This document shows, piece after piece, positions 44,606-54,861 of a DNA stretch of 64,000 nt. Origin of the DNA: Ryuthela nishihirai (lineage: Eukaryota; Arthropoda; Arachnida; Araneae; Heptathelidae). The number at the start of each line of letters is the position of its first letter. Position 1 is the stretch's first letter. Where the stretch lies: contig JAWZYU010000017.1 of the NCBI GenBank assembly GCA_038380435.1, positions 24,551,283 to 24,615,282 on the forward strand, given 5' to 3'. Both the position numbers and the translations under genes were made by a program. The notes under the pieces were generated by a model. The model had not been told where the DNA came from. It worked only from the letters and a program-made list of their open reading frames with translations, and made no database searches.

Positions 44606-45378
44606 ATAGTGCTTTTAAGAAAAGGCAATCATATGGCTTTAACAAGTGATTTTATTGTAGTTTAATGAAATATGCATTGAATGAAAAAACGAAATATTAA
44701 TTTTTCAAGCCTGAATTATATATTTTTTATAAGATATATATGTAAGAAAATTTTACAACAGCAACTTTTATTTTTAAAAAATTGATTTTTTTTTGTTGTA
44801 TTAGAAACATATACACACATCTCGGCCTCTCATTAGAGATTCTGCGAACATATACAGACGAATGGACACTGGAAGAGTTAAATATCTGGAAGTAATTTTA
44901 GACAACTAAAATATAACATGCTTGTTTGTATGTTCATGTATAACTTTCAATGTATGATGTATACTTATTTTATTTTAAATGTAAAATGTGATTCATCAAA
45001 AAAGTTTTATTTTGTAGCTAAACAAATAAATGCAATAAGAATACATATACTATGTAGAACATGCAAGGTAAATCCAATTTTTCATCGTTAGTAGTGATTT
45101 TGAGGAATGTAACTTTGACAAACAATAAGGATTTACTGTATCTGTATAAGTAATGGCTTTGAAGGGAAAATACAGTTATCAGTGTATTTCAATCATCAAA
45201 TTTTTTTTATCTTTAAATAAGTTGTAGACATATCCAATTCTTATGAGTAATTTAGGGCAAACTTTTTTTTAAGAGATATTTTTAATATATGAATTCAGCT
45301 TTCTATTAGCATGATTCTGACTTTTTTTTGCATTAATTACATACAATTATTTTCTTTTTTTCTTTTCAAAATGTTTAG

Positions 45379-45490
45379 GATTTAAAGGAGTATCTGGTGA
45401 TCCTTCTATTGTATATAGAGAAGAAAGTTTCTCGAGCTTAGCTGTTCTTGTGCGAAGAAATTTTTTTCAGAAAGCATGGTGCAAAAATGA
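45379..45490 (+). CDS. POMGNT1: POMGNT1-like gene, exon 9
   Basis: Acceptor ATGTTTAG, donor GTAAGT. Reads GFKGVSGDPSIVYREESFSS, then LAVLVRRNFFQKAWCKN. It matches the human order GYEHTAEDPALLYR, PGLGWVLRRSLY, PKW: the DPSIVYR and VLVRRNFF anchors are clear. The acceptor-site loop GLGW is replaced by SLAV. Introns of 12.1 kb and 11.4 kb flank it, both made largely of repeats. Phase 2 in, phase 2 out. Confidence 0.85.
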
Positions 45491-45539
45491 GTAAGTAATT
45501 TAACAAATTTAGTAATCATCAAATATAAGAAATTAATTG

Positions 45540-45655
45540 AATAAATAAGCATATCTTCAGCAGTCATCTGCCATGGGAGGCTGATAGGATCTGTCAGTGT
45601 AAATCGCCATGGTGGTGGACTCTGTGAGGTAGCCAAGAACTAAGCATGAAGACGA
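45540..45655 (-). mobile_element. SINE family B, diverged fragment
   Basis: Follows exon 9 by 50 bp: TCAGCAGTCATCTGCCATGG, GGCTGATAGGATCTGTCAG and GGACTCTGTGAGG align with the SINE-B body in minus orientation with many changes. Confidence 0.5.
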
Positions 45656-45799
45656 TATAAACAGATTTTTTTTTGCAAGAAACTGTTTACTGGGAAATAT
45701 CTATATTAATTTCCAGATTTAGATTTAACTATAAATTTCACAAATATTTAAGAATTGAAACATCATTATTATTAGTTTTAAATAAATATTAAATTATTT

Positions 45800-45930
45800 A
45801 AAGTAGTTAGTGTGCTTGGCTACTGATCAAAGAGACTGGATTTGAGCCTCAGATAAGGAATTTTTTTTTCTTCCCGTTGAGGTTTTGCCTTCCTTACATT
45901 TCTTCTCTGTGGCATATGCTGACAGATAAC
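45800..45930 (+). mobile_element. SINE family B, diverged
   Basis: GTAGTTAGTGTGCTTGGCTA, GATTTGAGCCTCAGATAAGG and CTGTGGCATATGCTGACAGA correspond to head, B box and body; the tail is missing. Confidence 0.65.
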
Positions 45931-46071
45931 ATTTACTTACTAATAACGATAGTAAAGAATGAAACTCCACTGTTTATTCAATTTATTGATGCTAATTTTT
46001 TATGTTTTAATTTTATTTTTTACTTAATTTCTTACATTAATTCTAATATCAATTAAATAATTATTATTCTT

Positions 46072-46085
46072 GGGGGGGGGGGGGG
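46072..46085 (+). repeat. G14 run
   Basis: Isolated homopolymer in AT-rich intron. Confidence 0.95.
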
Positions 46086-46618
46086 CTCACAGTTCAATTA
46101 CTGCATAATATACTGCTGAACCCTTAAAGTGCCAAGTTTCTAACATTGGACTTAGTTAAGTGACAGTTATATTTCAGATGTTTTCAGAAAAAAGCCCAAA
46201 AACTTCAGACTTTTATCCTGAATTAATTTTTAAACAGAAAAGGTCATTTATAGGAAAGAGCATTTAATTCTGAACAATGATTAGCATTAATTTAAATGAA
46301 AAGAGAATGTAATGAATTTTTTGCCCTTTTTTGAAGTAAAAATATAACTGTATTTTTCTTATTTCAATTTCAGTGAATTTTTATTTTGTTTTTTTTCTAA
46401 ATTATTTTATTATTGGAAAATCATATTTTCATATTTCTGTTATTATTTTTTAAATGCTATCAGGCTTATAGAATTCATTGTCAAATTAGCTTAAATATAA
46501 ATTGTGAAAAATTTAATTTGCTTTGAAACCAGGATAGTTTAGAAATAAATATAAATCTAGAAAGAGCTGAAAAATACATAAAACTGTATGTATTTTCATA
46601 ACATAAAAATTGTTATTT

Positions 46619-47409
46619 TGATATGCAACTTGTGAGTTGAACCTAAATGAAAATTAATAATAATAAATAAATATATACTCCCTCAAGCAGCTAAGCCAAT
46701 CATGTAATTATTGAAAAAGTTAGATCAGTAAGATCTAAAATCGAAACCACATCTAAAGAAGTGTGTATTTACTGCTGCAGAAGGATTTTTATTTCAAAAC
46801 TTCATATATATTATATGTATTAGAGTGTAATATAACAATAAATTTTAATATGGAAGTAATTATTTACAAATATTAAGAGAATTATTATTTGACATCAGTG
46901 TAATCACAGTAATCAGTGTAATATAGAAGTAGTAATGAAGCACTTTTAGGGCATAAAGGACTTTAATGTTCTCATCAGTATAATGATTTGGTTGCATTAT
47001 ATTGCACAGAAATGCATTTTAATGGCTATGTGAAAACAATGAACTATTGATTTGAGAAATTTTTCTTTTAACTGGATAGTTAGGGAAATTGGCATCAAAA
47101 TTCATCAATATCTGTTAATCATAGTTAAGATTTTATCCTATACATAGTTAAGTTATAAATTTTTCATGGGAAAGATGAAATTCGCAAAGCAATTACATTA
47201 AAAATGCCAAAATTTGTGCATCATTTAGGTTACCCGAATATCATCATATAAGAAGGCACATCAGTGGTGCACGCATAAAAAAGATATAGTTGGATACATG
47301 CTGTTTAAAGCGAACAAAAAATATTAAATGATTGGCTTAGCTGCTTGAGGGGGTTATTTATTTATTATTATTAATTTTTATTTAGGTTCAACTCACAAGT
47401 TGTATATCA
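46619..47409. repeat. foldback with 86-bp arms carrying SINE-B tails
   Basis: Arms 46619-46704 and 47324-47409 are about 93% reverse complements (GCAACTTGTGAGTTGAACC to CTCAAGCAGCTAAGCCAATC). Each arm holds the 3' tail of a SINE-B but no head. The 619-bp middle is not recognised. Confidence 0.8.
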
Positions 47410-47454
47410 AGCATCAATGATGAATTCTGATACAGTATATATATTAAATAAAAT

Positions 47455-47648
47455 AAATACCCCCTCAAGCAGCTGCTTGCCACAGAGGTCTGACAGGAGC
47501 CTGTCAGTTTATATGCCAAAGTAGAAGATCTGAGAGGATGACAGGACTTCAGCAGATAAACGACATGTACATCCATGCCTTATCCGGGGCTTGAACCCAG
47601 GTCCCTTAGATAGTAGCCAAGTGCAATAACCACTCGGCCATGGGATGG
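47455..47648 (-). mobile_element. SINE family B, full copy
   Basis: AATAAATACCCCCTCAAGC through GGGGCTTGAACCCAGG to the head CCACTCGGCCATGGGATGG. Confidence 0.87.
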
Positions 47649-48238
47649 CATATGCTAAATACAGTTTAATATAAGAGATAAATCGCCCTCTTTCAATACT
47701 CCAGTTATCATCTTGCAGAATGCCTCTATATTTAGAAAGAGATTGCTTTGAATTAATACTGTTTATTGAGACTGATAAATATTGGAGAGACTGGGAAATC
47801 ATTCTTTTTGAAACAACGAGAAAATAATGTAATTGTCAGTGTTATTTAATTCTATCATGGTTTTTTCACAGCATCACTATGTGGCTTTAAGTTGTTGTCA
47901 TTTTTGAACATTGACGTACTGCTCAAAATTATGTTTTCAGCATCATTCAAAGAAATTAGATTGAAAAATTCAATATGCTTTGAATTCGACAGCTGTTGCA
48001 GGCTGATGAAATCTGCAGTTTTTTGTACCACTGAAATATTGCTCAATTTTTTTTTAGCATGAATGGAGTACTTTAATATCTTAATCACTATCCAAGCTGT
48101 TTTATTATTGTTCCAGTAGATCAAAATAGCATTTTGATCAGTGAAAACAGGATAGTAGGGATGTTATTCACTTCTTGTCGAAATATTTGAAGTAAGTCCT
48201 TTCCTGTTGCATGGATCACACAATGATATTTAGAGCAC
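47649..48238. other. unidentified sequence with an 89-codon minus frame
   Basis: The minus frame 48124-47855 (MIYWNNNKTAWIVIKILKYS...) has protein-like composition but no motif I recognise. It could be a relic of a mobile-element gene. No function assigned. Confidence 0.3.
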
Positions 48239-48321
48239 CGTAACTTGATATGTTTCGACTATTAATGTCATCTTCAGAAGTTCTGAAGATGACATTAATA
48301 GTCGAAACACCTCAAGTTACG
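48239..48321. repeat. 83-bp near-perfect palindrome
   Basis: The inner 28-base arms (48252-48279 and 48281-48308) are perfect reverse complements around one base, with one further pair; after a 2-base mismatch, outer 10-base arms (48239-48248, 48312-48321) pair again. The right arm contains CTGAAGATGACATTAATAGT then CGAAAC. It abuts a Tc1-like fragment. Confidence 0.95.
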
Positions 48322-48329
48322 TTACTGCC

Positions 48330-48818
48330 ACCCTCCTGATATGCGATCCTCTCATGTATCTGTAACTCTGTGTTGCCCGGAACCACATCTGCAAGTGTGC
48401 GAATGCTCTTCTGACCATCAACACCACCATCATACTACTGCCAATACCTCTCGTCCAACACTGTGTGCAATTTGAAGAAAAGACCAACCTGCTTCCCGAA
48501 CACCCACTATACGACCTCGCTCAAACTCCACTAACTGAACAAATGTGTGCCTTCATCGTCCTGGCATGGTATCTTCTTCAAAGAGCACTGAACAATATGA
48601 CACAAGACGAATAACTTCTTTCTTCATGCCCTAGTCCTTAAATATGCGTTGCGTACATTTGCTTGTTATCGTCCTCAATGATGTCATTATTTCACCCAAT
48701 GACTCTCAATCTCGGATCACAGTTTCTGCTGCTCTTAACTATGAACAAATTATAATATGGCGTTCCTAAAGGAATTCCTTCTGGGTGTTCTTTTTTCAAT
48801 TTCCGCCAGTGTATTACA
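48330..48818 (-). pseudogene. Tc1-like transposon, 5' part
   Basis: Minus strand: outer end near 48818 with CACTGGCGGAAATTGAAAAA, then a frame (from about 48567) reading MPGR, a stop, RHTFVQLVEFERGRIVGV, REAGWSFLQIAHSVGRE: the Tc1 N-terminal helix-turn-helix. After a stop and frame slip, decayed RRPGSGRPRVT-like sequence follows. The catalytic half is missing; the palindrome lies at the break. Confidence 0.72.
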
Positions 48819-48849
48819 ATATGAACTTTCCAAATCTCTCAAAAGCTGT

Positions 48850-50890
48850 AATTACACCCTTTATCAGTGCAAAAAGTTGAAAATTCCAAAATTTCAAACA
48901 AATATTGCAAACGTTTATTTATGCTAGAAATTTGAAATTTTAGTGGTAGAATGTGAAGGTTAACAAGATACCATTGCCAAAAATGAATTGACCTCCTTAG
49001 ACCCAGAGGAAGTGGGAAAACACACCTTTTTAGTTTTAGCAGATAATTGTTTGTTTTTAGAGATAAATGAAAAATTCTTTTTGAGCTAGATAGGAATTGA
49101 TAAAATATTATGATTCACACTTTTTAAATCTTCCAAAAACCATAATTGCGCCCTGTAATAGTGGAAAAATTTGTAAATTTCAAACAAATATTGCAAGCAA
49201 CATATATAAGCTAGAAATTTTAAATTTTGGTGGTGGAATGTGAACACCATGATGTTTCCATTGGCAACAATGAATTGACCTCTTAGGCCCAGGGGGTGGG
49301 TGGGAAAAGACAATATTTTTGTTTTAGCAGATAATTGTATTTAGAGATAAATGAAAAAATCTCTTTAGGGTTAGATAGGAATTTATAAATATTATGATTC
49401 ACACTTTTGGAATCTTTCAAATATTATAATTGCGCCATCTAACGGTGAAAAAGATTGAAAATTCCAAAATTTCAAACGAATATTGCAACGATGTATTAAT
49501 GACAGAAATATGAAATTTTGGTGGTAGAATATGAACATCGAAGTTTCCATTGGAAACAATGCAAGTGATAATTAGAAAACTCTTTTTTAATTTGATTAGT
49601 ACTAATGAAATATAATTCGCATTTTTCAAATGCATAGTAGTTTCACTATATATATATTTGCAGGTCACTGAAATGATGAAACAGCAGAGCTGTTATAAAA
49701 TTTTGTAAATAATATGTATAGAATAGAAATTTGAAAAATTAGTGGTGGTTTTTAAGAGAGATTCCACTGATGGCAATAATCTACCTACTTTTCTAAAAGA
49801 CATGTGGAAAATGCAACTTTTTAGATTTAAGAATTAAGAGAAATACTTTTATGTTGTATAATTACTAATAAAATGCTATGTGTATTGTTGACATTATCTG
49901 CTAGCTCAAATTAAAACTTTTAAGGAACGAAACAGTAAGTAAAGGAAAAACTTCATTCTCTTTGAAAACAAGATGCTCATATGCACCAGAGACGATATGC
50001 ATTCTTCTAGTTTTTAATGCTGACAATTCTCATATGAAGGTTCTGTTTAAATTTTTTTTGGTGACTTAGATTTTTTAGTAACCAGTACTCCTTCTAACTA
50101 TAACAAAGTAAAATTTCCTATTTATCTCGTTTTCTTTGAAAATGCGAAAATAGTTTCACTTTGTCATCTGTTTCTATCTGTCTGTTCATCTGTAGACATC
50201 AAACTTTTTTATTTACAAAGATAAATTAAAAATTCTTTTTGTGTTGGATTGGTATTGATGAAATGATATGCATTTTCCGAATCTCTCTAAACTATAATTA
50301 TGCTCAATAGTGATGAAAAAAGTTGAAAATTCCAAAATTTAAAATGAATATTGTAAACGATGTATTTATGTTAGAAATCTGAAATTTTGGTGGTGGAATG
50401 TGAAGGTTACGAATTTCCATTTTCAACAATGAGTTGACCCCTTAGACCCAGAGGGGGTGGGAAAATACACCTTTTTATTTTTAGCAGATAATTGTTTGTT
50501 TTTAGAGATAAATGAAAAATTCTTTTTGGGTTAGATAGAAATTGATAAAATATTATGATTCACATTTTTTAAATCTTCTGAAAACCATACCCTCTAACAG
50601 TAGAAAAATTTGTAAATTCCAAAATTTCGAAAATATATTGCAAATGACGTATTTAAGCTAGAAATTTTAAATTTTGGTGGTCGAATGTGAATGTTATGAT
50701 ATTTCCATTGGCAACAGTGAATTGACCTCTTAAACCAGGGTGCGTGGGAAAACACTTTTTTTAGCAGAAAATTGTTTGTATTTAGAGAAAAAAATCCTTT
50801 TAGGGTTAGGTAGGAATTTATAAAATATTATGAATTGCACTTTTGGAATCTTTCGAACACTATAATTGCATCCTCTAATGATGAAAAAGA
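48850..50890. repeat. 290-bp satellite in two blocks
   Basis: Units recur every 285-295 bases: TTCCAAAATTTCAAACAAAT, GAAATTTTGGTGGTGGAATG, CAATGAATTGACCTCTTAG, GATAATTGTTTGTTTTTAG, TTAGATAGGAATTGATAAAA, TCTTCCAAAAACCATAATTG. Three units run from about 48850 to 49660 and two and a bit from about 50275 to 50890, separated by segment X (49660-50275). Small minus frames in it are composition artefacts. Confidence 0.88.
49660..50275 (+). repeat. segment X between satellite blocks
   Basis: Contains GGTCACTGAAATGATGAAAC, AATAATCTACCTACTTTTCT, GATGCTCATATGCACCAGAG. Its first part recurs directly at 51580-51785 and inverted at 53095-53430. Confidence 0.8.
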
Positions 50891-50899
50891 TTTAAAATA

Positions 50900-51575
50900 T
50901 TTATTGGTTCTCGTGTGTCTGACGATGTATCTGCCACCGCCTGTCACTTCTGTGGAGTAGAAACCTTGATTCGTCGGAGAAGGAAACCTTTTTCCACTCT
51001 TCCACTGTCCAATGACGGTAGTCCCATGCGAACTTGCCAATGGACCTTGGTTAACATGGCCACCTTTATGCAGTGTCAACTCCCAAGACCCATGCATAAC
51101 AGGGTTCGCTCTACTGCTATTGGGGACACTTACCTGAGTGCCCCAGCGTTCATTTGGGTGGTCAGTTGCTGCACTGTTGCATGTCGATTGCCCTTTACCA
51201 GTCGATGGAGGTGATGTTCTCCTCTGGAGTCGATGGCCTTTGGGGCTCCACAGTTATGATGTCTGGAGGTCCTCAGTGTGCCAGAGGTCCATTCTTTGTA
51301 CACCCTTACTACAGCACCTTGTGAACAGCCCACATAGTCTGCTGTTTCCAAGATGCTTCCACCATTGACACAATAGCCGATGATCATTCCTTTTTGAACA
51401 TCTGTGAAATTAATACCTCTGCCCATTGTGCTCACGTTATGCACTATGGCTCATCTGTCCTGGCCGGCCGCTTATATCTCTGTGTGGTTGACCTTGTCAT
51501 GTGCACTCTGTGACATGCCTGGGCAGGTACACTGTGATTCTGTGGGTGGTCATATTATTCTGATTTGACTGTGTA
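50900..51575 (-). pseudogene. Tc1-like transposon, 5' half
   Basis: Minus strand: outer end CACAGTCAAATCAGAATAAT near 51573 next to TA; ATG near 51426 begins GRGINFTDVQKGMIIGYCVN, ETADYVGCSQGAVVRVYKEW, GAPKAIDSRGEHHLHRLVKG (the two Tc1 DNA-binding subdomains). Then, after a frame slip, come MHGSWELTLHKGG and NQGFYSTEV. It is cut near 50900 before the catalytic SDESRF motif, where satellite sequence begins. Confidence 0.8.
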
Positions 51576-51579
51576 TATC

Positions 51580-51785
51580 TTTACATGTCACTAAATATGA
51601 AATGGCAGATCTGTTATTGAGTTTTACAAATAATATTTATAGAACAGAGATTTGAAAAATTAGTAGTAGTTTTTAAAAGATATTTCATTGCCCAGCAATA
51701 ATCTACCCACTTTTCTGAGAGAAGTGTGGGAAATGCAACTTTTTAGATTTAAGAATTAAGACAAATACATGCTGTATAATAACTA
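51580..51785 (+). repeat. segment X, second copy
   Basis: Direct repeat of 49665-49870 (AATAATCTACCCACTTTTCT, TTTTTAGATTTAAGAATTAA). Confidence 0.8.
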
Positions 51786-51799
51786 ATATATATATATTG

Positions 51800-52770
51800 A
51801 AAGGGGGTTTCAATATATCGACTATGCCATTCTGATGATATAGAAGTTTGTTTTTTACACTTAGTCCAGAAACCTTTCTGCACTTAGCCAAGATCGCTAA
51901 ACTTTAACACCCAGAAAAGAAATTCCTAATGTTTGGCAAAAAAAATGCAGCAAAGAAAGTGTTTTTCTGTTTTGTAACCAGGACAGAAAATTTCATTAAT
52001 GTTTGCAATCCAAATCACCTTTTATAACACTGGCCGATGTTTTAAAATATACCACACTGAAAAGATTCATTAAAAGAAACAAAAAACATGTTTCAGGTAA
52101 ATATTATATTATTCAGAATGACATTTACTTTCGATTAACATATAATTTAACAATTTTTATTCATCAGGTTTTCCAAGATTAAGCCTTAATTGAAGTCTGA
52201 TCTATTTATTTCACTATATCATGGTAAAAAAGGCTTATTATAATTAATGTTTGTATATTTGTTTAAATTTTTCATTTTAATAAAATTCATAAATAAATTC
52301 TGCTTAATTTGGATATAGCATACCCTATTTTGGTAGATTGGTTATTTTTTTTTAATTCTAAATTTGACTTTTTTTGATATGACTCAGCACGGTTAATGAA
52401 AAGCCTAAACATTTTCACACAGTACAGTACCAAAAAAAAATTGCAGAAAAAAAAAACAGTGAATTTCTTGTTAAAAGTAAATTTATTTTTACTATACAGA
52501 AATATATAGCCTTTCTATTCATTTGCATTATAATCATTTCTGTCTATTAGTTTTATTTAAATAAATTTTTCTTTGTACTGCCAGGTACTTTTCTTACTAC
52601 ATGACTCTAAAAAAAGCCCTACTAAAATAAAACTAGTCATCTTTTTTGTTGAATATTTCATTTTCAAAAAATCGAAAATTAAATGCTGATATTCCTTTCA
52701 TAGTTATTTGGCAAAATAATTCCTGGATCTCTGGACGTAAACCAGTTTTTCAGGCAGGGCCCTGGAAGGA
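51800..52770 (-). mobile_element. TTAA-flanked element (TF-1), copy 3, left part
   Basis: TTAA at 52771-52774, then on the minus strand TCCTTCCAGGGCCCTGCC and CTGGTTTACGTCCAGAG, and the TF-1 blocks in order down to a short G run at 51800. The right end is missing. Confidence 0.78.
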
Positions 52771-52799
52771 TTAAGCTTGCTCTGATTTCTCATACAACA

Positions 52800-52885
52800 T
52801 ACAAACATTTACACAAGGACATTCCCACTGATCTTAGTAGTTAGTATATGTTAACCACTAAACCTGGTGGGCTATTATTAGCTAA
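52800..52885 (-). mobile_element. tRNA-derived repeat (SINE-C), fragment
   Basis: CATACAAACATTTACACAAG, GACATTCCCACTGATC and GTTAACCACTAAACCTGG are the reverse of 28745-28830. Confidence 0.55.
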
Positions 52886-53094
52886 AATTGCTTTCTGCAC
52901 ATTCGTTTTTTTTTTTGTCATAAACGTTACAATACTTTTTTTTAAATTCAACTTACAAAATGGCTTTTTATGAAAAGAGAAAGCTAATTCCTTCAATAAA
53001 TATATACTTTGTATTACCATTTCATATTTTTCATCTTTTTGATTTTAAAATGATTGGTATTTTATAGAATTATTATCATTCAGTTCACATATAT

Positions 53095-53430
53095 ATTGCA
53101 ATCCACAAACTGTTCATTTTCCACTGAAACCATTAGTAAAACCAAACTAGAAGAATGCACATCACCTCTGGTGCATATGAGAATCTCGTTTTCAAACAGA
53201 AGGAAGTTTTTTTTTTAAGTTTTAATTTGAGCTAGCGGTGATGGGAAAAATGCAAATAGTATTTTATTAGTAATTATACAGCATGTATTTGTCTTAATTC
53301 TTAAATCTAAAAAGTTGCATTTCCCACACTTCTCTCAGAAAAGTGGGTAGATTATTGCTGGCAATGAAATATCTCTTAAAAACTACTACTAATTTTTCAA
53401 ATCTCTATTCTATAAATATTATTTGTAAAC
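53095..53430 (-). repeat. segment X, inverted copy
   Basis: Reverse complement of 49690-50030 (GAAGAATGCACATCACCTCT, AGTGGGTAGATTATTGCTGG). It forms a 340-bp-armed inverted repeat with a 3-kb spacer. Confidence 0.78.
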
Positions 53431-53515
53431 TGAGCTACATCTGCTGCATCTTGCCACTGTTCACCAATTCTAACAAGGTCCTATTTGGCATTGTCTGCCT
53501 ACTGCAATTACTTAA
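53431..53515 (-). pseudogene. RTE-like LINE, 3' fragment E
   Basis: GAGCTACATCTGCTGCATCT, CACCAATTCTAACAAGGTCC and GGCATTGTCTGCC equal copy A 1657-1735. Confidence 0.75.
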
Positions 53516-53525
53516 AAATTTATAA

Positions 53526-54857
53526 TAAAAAAGTCTGCCAGGGGGTGTGGGGAGTAAAATGCCCTCAGTGTAGCAGGGAGGGGTGTGTATAAAAAAAACC
53601 TTGCTGAAATTGCCCTCTCAAAGGAGGACTGATTTTCATGCTAAGGAAATTCTTTTTGCTTCTGTATCCAAGACCTCATTAATTTTTAGGAAACAATACA
53701 AGATCAAAGTTTGTTTACTGGAAAATGAAGAAATAATAAAAGAAAAATTAGCATATAACCTAATTCTATGTTAAATCAAATATCCATAGCAACAAGTTGT
53801 AAGCTGGCCATCTGATGTAGCATAAGTGCAAAAAATTTATAATAATCGATCAACCGAAAGATCATTAATTTATGGAAATAAAATAAATCTACAGAAATGA
53901 AGGTTTAAATATAAAAGTATGAATACTTACTAGATCATAATCATCATCATCGTCATCCTTAAGAAGCCATAGTCTACAGAGGCCCAACCAGATTGTGCAA
54001 TTTAGTTCTCCAAGCATAACTGTCCTGATCTACATCTGCTGCATCTTGCTACTGTGCACCAATTCTAACAAGGTCTTATTTGGCATTGTCTGCCCACTGC
54101 ATCCTAGGTCTACCCCTTTTTCTGAGTCCTATGGTGAATTTATCCAAAGCATGAGAACAGCACTTGCTGCAAAAATCCACTTTGTAGCCACTTGACTATC
54201 ATATGTGCCAGCAATTAACTTGGTTATGGCACCTTTCTCCCGTGATGCTGCTGGCAATTTCATGATAACAAGATCTGGTCTTGCTCTGGCTTACAGTTTC
54301 GATTTGAAGAGCAGGAACAATGCATAGAATGCTGGGATAATGATATAAATGATAAAAATAATTTTAGAAATTCTGGAAAAGGCGGGGGGGGGGGGGGGGG
54401 GCAGAGGTACATACTTCGCAATTACTTCCAAAATCTTCCATTTTTAAAAGTAGGAGTTTTTGTTATTTTCAGGAAATTTTTCGAAACTTTAAGGAAAAAT
54501 TTGTTGATTAGTTCAATCAAACTTGTGAGCTTAAATCAGGTGGTTGCTTCAGCACAAAGTAACATTAACAAACAAATTGGCAATACCATATAGCATTTCT
54601 AAGAAATGGCAATCAGATGGCTTTATTAAATTATTTATATTGTAGTTAAATAAAATATGTATCAAATGAAAAAAGAATTTTTTTTTCAAGCTTGAATTAT
54701 GTATTTTTTTATAAGATATCTGCAAAAAAGTTTCAAATGGCAATCCCTATTTTTAAAAAATTGAATTTTTTTGTTGTATTGAAAATGGACATAGACATCT
54801 TGGGCCTATCATTTATGATTCTGTCAATGTTTATGTTCATCAGGGACTTTGGAAGGG
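53526..54857 (+). mobile_element. TTAA-flanked element (TF-1), copy 4, right part
   Basis: TF-1 right half from the G-rich segment through GAGGACTGATTTTCATG and CAAGACCTCATTAATTTTTA to the right end ACTTTGGAAGGG, followed by TTAA at 54858-54861. Interrupted by LINE fragment F at 53938-54135. G18 at 54384-54401. Confidence 0.78.
53938..54135 (-). pseudogene. RTE-like LINE, 3' fragment F in TF-1
   Basis: The (TCA)n 3' tail (53939-53958), then AAGAAGCCATAGTCTACAGA...CTACCCCTTTTTCTGAGTCC: a 5'-truncated LINE 3' end of about 200 bp, as expected for a normal LINE insertion. Confidence 0.82.
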
Positions 54858-54861
54858 TTAA

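Larger units (their letters stand above)
41230..44877 (+). mobile_element. TTAA-flanked element (TF-1), copy 2, both ends present
   Basis: Bounded by TTAA at 41226-41229 and 44878-44881. The left end is CCCTTCTAGTGTCCAT and the right end read on the minus strand is CTCTTCCAGTGTCCAT (14 of 16 match). TTAA target sites and CCC/CTC-starting ends are typical of the piggyBac superfamily. 3648 bp including two later insertions (a foldback at 42266-43056 and a SINE-B at 44397-44605), about 2.65 kb without them. No transposase frame, so non-autonomous. Four other partial copies lie at 16.7, 51.8, 53.5 and 60.1 kb. Confidence 0.82.

Noticed and set aside
48283..48308. Hammerhead ribozyme
   Set aside because: CTGAAGA and GAAAC are correctly ordered, but the base after the first core (T) faces C at the closing pair of stem II, and the palindrome explains the conservation; kept only as a question in the findings.
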